From assembly GCA_018500065.2 (NCBI GenBank), contig JAHBAO020000416.1, forward strand, positions 1 through 6,996: 6,996 nt of DNA, written 5' to 3'. Below are positions 6,167-6,996 of this stretch, piece after piece (the stretch's first letter is position 1; the number at the start of each line of letters is the position of its first letter). Both the position numbers and the translations under genes were made by a program. The notes below the pieces were generated by a model that ran no database searches, had not been told where the DNA came from, and was given only the letters and a program-made list of their open reading frames with translations. The stretch is from Octadecabacter sp. Its GTDB lineage: Bacteria; Pseudomonadota; Alphaproteobacteria; Rhodobacterales; Rhodobacteraceae.

Positions 6167-6843
6167 CAGACCAGGTCAGGGATTGTGCTGAGGTCTTTGA
6201 GTGTGCGGTGTGGAGACGCCCAAAGACGGTCTTGGGGTTTTTCGCCCCGATTTACCCAGACGGTGCCAAAGCCATACCCGGCGGCACCCGCCGCATCCCA
6301 GCCATTCGAAGATGCAAACAGCACTTCGGTTTGTGGCACGTCAAAACGGTCCCAAACCAGATCGTAAACGTGACGATGGGGCTTGTAGATTTGGACTTCT
6401 TCGACCGACAAAACATCATCCAGATATTCACCGATCCCGGCGGAGCGCACGGCGCTGACGAGCATATCAGGCGAGCCGTTGGACAGGATCGCGATGTTGA
6501 CGTCTTTTTCCTTTAGCGCCTTTAGCATTGCAGGGACTTCGGGGAAGGCAGGAAGTTCTTTGTAAACGGAAAGCAGTTTGGCGCGCAGGGCGTTGTCGTG
6601 CAAGCCATTGTTATCCAGCGCCCAATCAAGAGCGTCTTGGGTGACTTGCCAGAACGGAATGTGCTGACCTGAAATCGCGCGAAGCCATGAGTATTCCAAC
6701 TGCTTTGCACGCCAGTCCGCAGACAAAGTTCCCCAGACGGCAGCCAATTGCGATTGGCCCGGTTCACTGGCAACGCTGCGCGCGGCAGCGTCCACATCAA
6801 ACAGGGTTCCATAGGCGTCAAAAATGCAGGTGGTAATTGTCAT
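6166..6843 (-). CDS. Haloacid dehalogenase, type II (L-2-haloacid dehalogenase family)
   Basis: A 225-residue HAD-superfamily hydrolase. All nine active-site residues known from L-DEX of Pseudomonas sp. YL have counterparts by eye: D9 nucleophile and T13 in FDAYGTLFD, R45 in WRAKQLEY, S121 in LSNGSP, K154 and Y160 in YKPHRHVY, and S178, N180 and D183 in ASSNGWD. Such enzymes replace the halogen of short L-2-haloacids with hydroxyl, inverting configuration, in the cytosol. Conservation of the full set favours true dehalogenase activity over a generic HAD phosphatase, though the substrate needs testing. The ATG at 6843 is chosen because AAAGG lies six bases upstream and the protein then begins right at the first strand; an in-frame TTG at 6879 would add 12 residues not expected in the family. 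It heads the coupled run into the hydrolase and dehydratase. Confidence 0.88.
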   Translation of the reverse strand: MTITTCIFDAYGTLFDVDAAARSVASEPGQSQLAAVWGTLSADWRAKQLEYSWLRAISGQHIPFWQVTQDALDWALDNNGLHDNALRAKLLSVYKELPAFPEVPAMLKALKEKDVNIAILSNGSPDMLVSAVRSAGIGEYLDDVLSVEEVQIYKPHRHVYDLVWDRFDVPQTEVLFASSNGWDAAGAAGYGFGTVWVNRGEKPQDRLWASPHRTLKDLSTIPDLV

Positions 6844-6849
6844 GGGCAG

Positions 6850-6856
6850 CCTTTCT
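6850..6856 (-). promoter_or_regulatory. Shine-Dalgarno that sets the dehalogenase start
   Basis: On the minus strand AGAAAGG stands six bases before the ATG at 6843. This supports that start over the upstream in-frame TTG at 6879. Confidence 0.7.
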
Positions 6857-6897
6857 GTTGGCAGCAGCTTGGCATGCAACTTCGGACTTGGAAAGCC

Positions 6898-6977
6898 TCA
6901 AAGCCTGTCGGTAAGTACGGCGTAATTAAGCGGGGCGATTTCATAGATGATTTTGCGCAATGACATGAGCGTTGCAC
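6898..6977 (-). CDS. Possible C-terminal tail of an unidentified upstream gene
   Basis: One minus-strand frame is open from the adapter junction at 6977 to a TGA at 6900-6898, giving 25 residues ending IAPLNYAVLTDRL. The composition looks protein-like and the 54-bp distance to the dehalogenase would suit an operon partner. The piece is too short to recognise, and an open frame of this length can occur by chance. An internal ATG (6966-6964) would give a 22-residue peptide, which I regard as less likely. Confidence 0.3.
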
Positions 6978-6996
6978 CTGTCTCTTATACACATCT
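6978..6996. other. Nextera/Tn5 mosaic-end adapter (sequencing artefact)
   Basis: The final 19 bases, CTGTCTCTTATACACATCT, are identical to the transposase mosaic-end sequence used in Nextera libraries. This is a read-through adapter left at the contig end, not genomic sequence or a natural Tn5 end. No transposase gene or other part of Tn5 is present. Confidence 0.97.

Noticed and set aside
6844..6879. TTG start extending the dehalogenase by 12 residues
   Set aside because: ATG 6843 has a good Shine-Dalgarno and places the nucleophile Asp at residue 9, close to residue 10 in the characterised enzyme.
6965..6996. A plus-strand start (MSVAP...) reading off the right edge
   Set aside because: Only the first few codons are genomic, the rest is adapter, and there is no ribosome binding site.
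6978..6996. A natural Tn5 mosaic end marking a transposon insertion
   Set aside because: The exact engineered 19-base form at the very end of the contig is the mark of library preparation; no other transposon sequence is present.
1..6996. A previously undescribed defence or multi-gene system
   Set aside because: All full genes belong to recognisable metabolic, transport or hydrolase families, and there are no repeats, toxin-antitoxin pairs, reverse transcriptase, integrase, tRNA or CRISPR features. The EEP protein and kinase-like protein are convergent and not coupled, so I do not join them into a system.

Overview
The window looks like the end of a short assembled contig from an alphaproteobacterium of the Rhodobacterales/Roseobacter type. 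This rests on protein style (a Tet-like MFS exporter, a PcaD-like lactonase with the wording common in roseobacters, an InaA/BUD32-like small kinase), moderately high G+C, dense short-spaced gene packing, and an intergenic motif (GCCTCCGGCGGGGATATTT, about 4346-4364) that I recall as recurrent between genes in this family. No database search was possible, so the taxon is an inference. The last 19 bases (6978-6996) are identical to the Nextera/Tn5 mosaic-end adapter. They are a library artefact, so the biological sequence ends at 6977.

Layout, left to right. Positions 1-135 (minus) hold the first 45 codons of a zinc-dependent alcohol dehydrogenase that runs off the left edge. A hairpin with a short T run (200-220) separates it from a Tet-like MFS drug exporter (219-1433, minus). 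The 134-bp divergent region 1434-1567 carries a near-palindrome (1450-1463) that fits a TetR-type operator lying between weak promoter boxes of the exporter. It also leads into an atypical small kinase-fold protein read on the plus strand (1568-2359). That gene ends in an 18-bp tail-to-tail overlap with a minus-strand cluster.

The minus-strand cluster, in transcription order from the right, is: a possible C-terminal tail of an unidentified gene (6898-6977), a type II (L-2-) haloacid dehalogenase (6843-6166), an alpha/beta hydrolase (6166-5351), a threonine/serine dehydratase (5354-4383), a 66-bp gap with the family repeat, an endonuclease/exonuclease/phosphatase-family protein (4316-3099), and a 3-oxoadipate enol-lactonase-like hydrolase (3112-2342). 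Junctions of 1 bp (TGATG), 4 bp (ATGA) and 14 bp overlap point to translational coupling within two sub-operons: dehalogenase-hydrolase-dehydratase and nuclease-lactonase.

Most of this is ordinary small-molecule catabolism and housekeeping. I see no phage, CRISPR, RNA gene, IS element or defence system, and no convincing new multi-gene system. The points most worth a second look are the kinase-like protein with HGRPxxKD in place of the usual HGDxxxxN catalytic loop, the exporter start without a Shine-Dalgarno sequence beside a possible operator, the lactonase away from other pca genes, and the untrimmed adapter.
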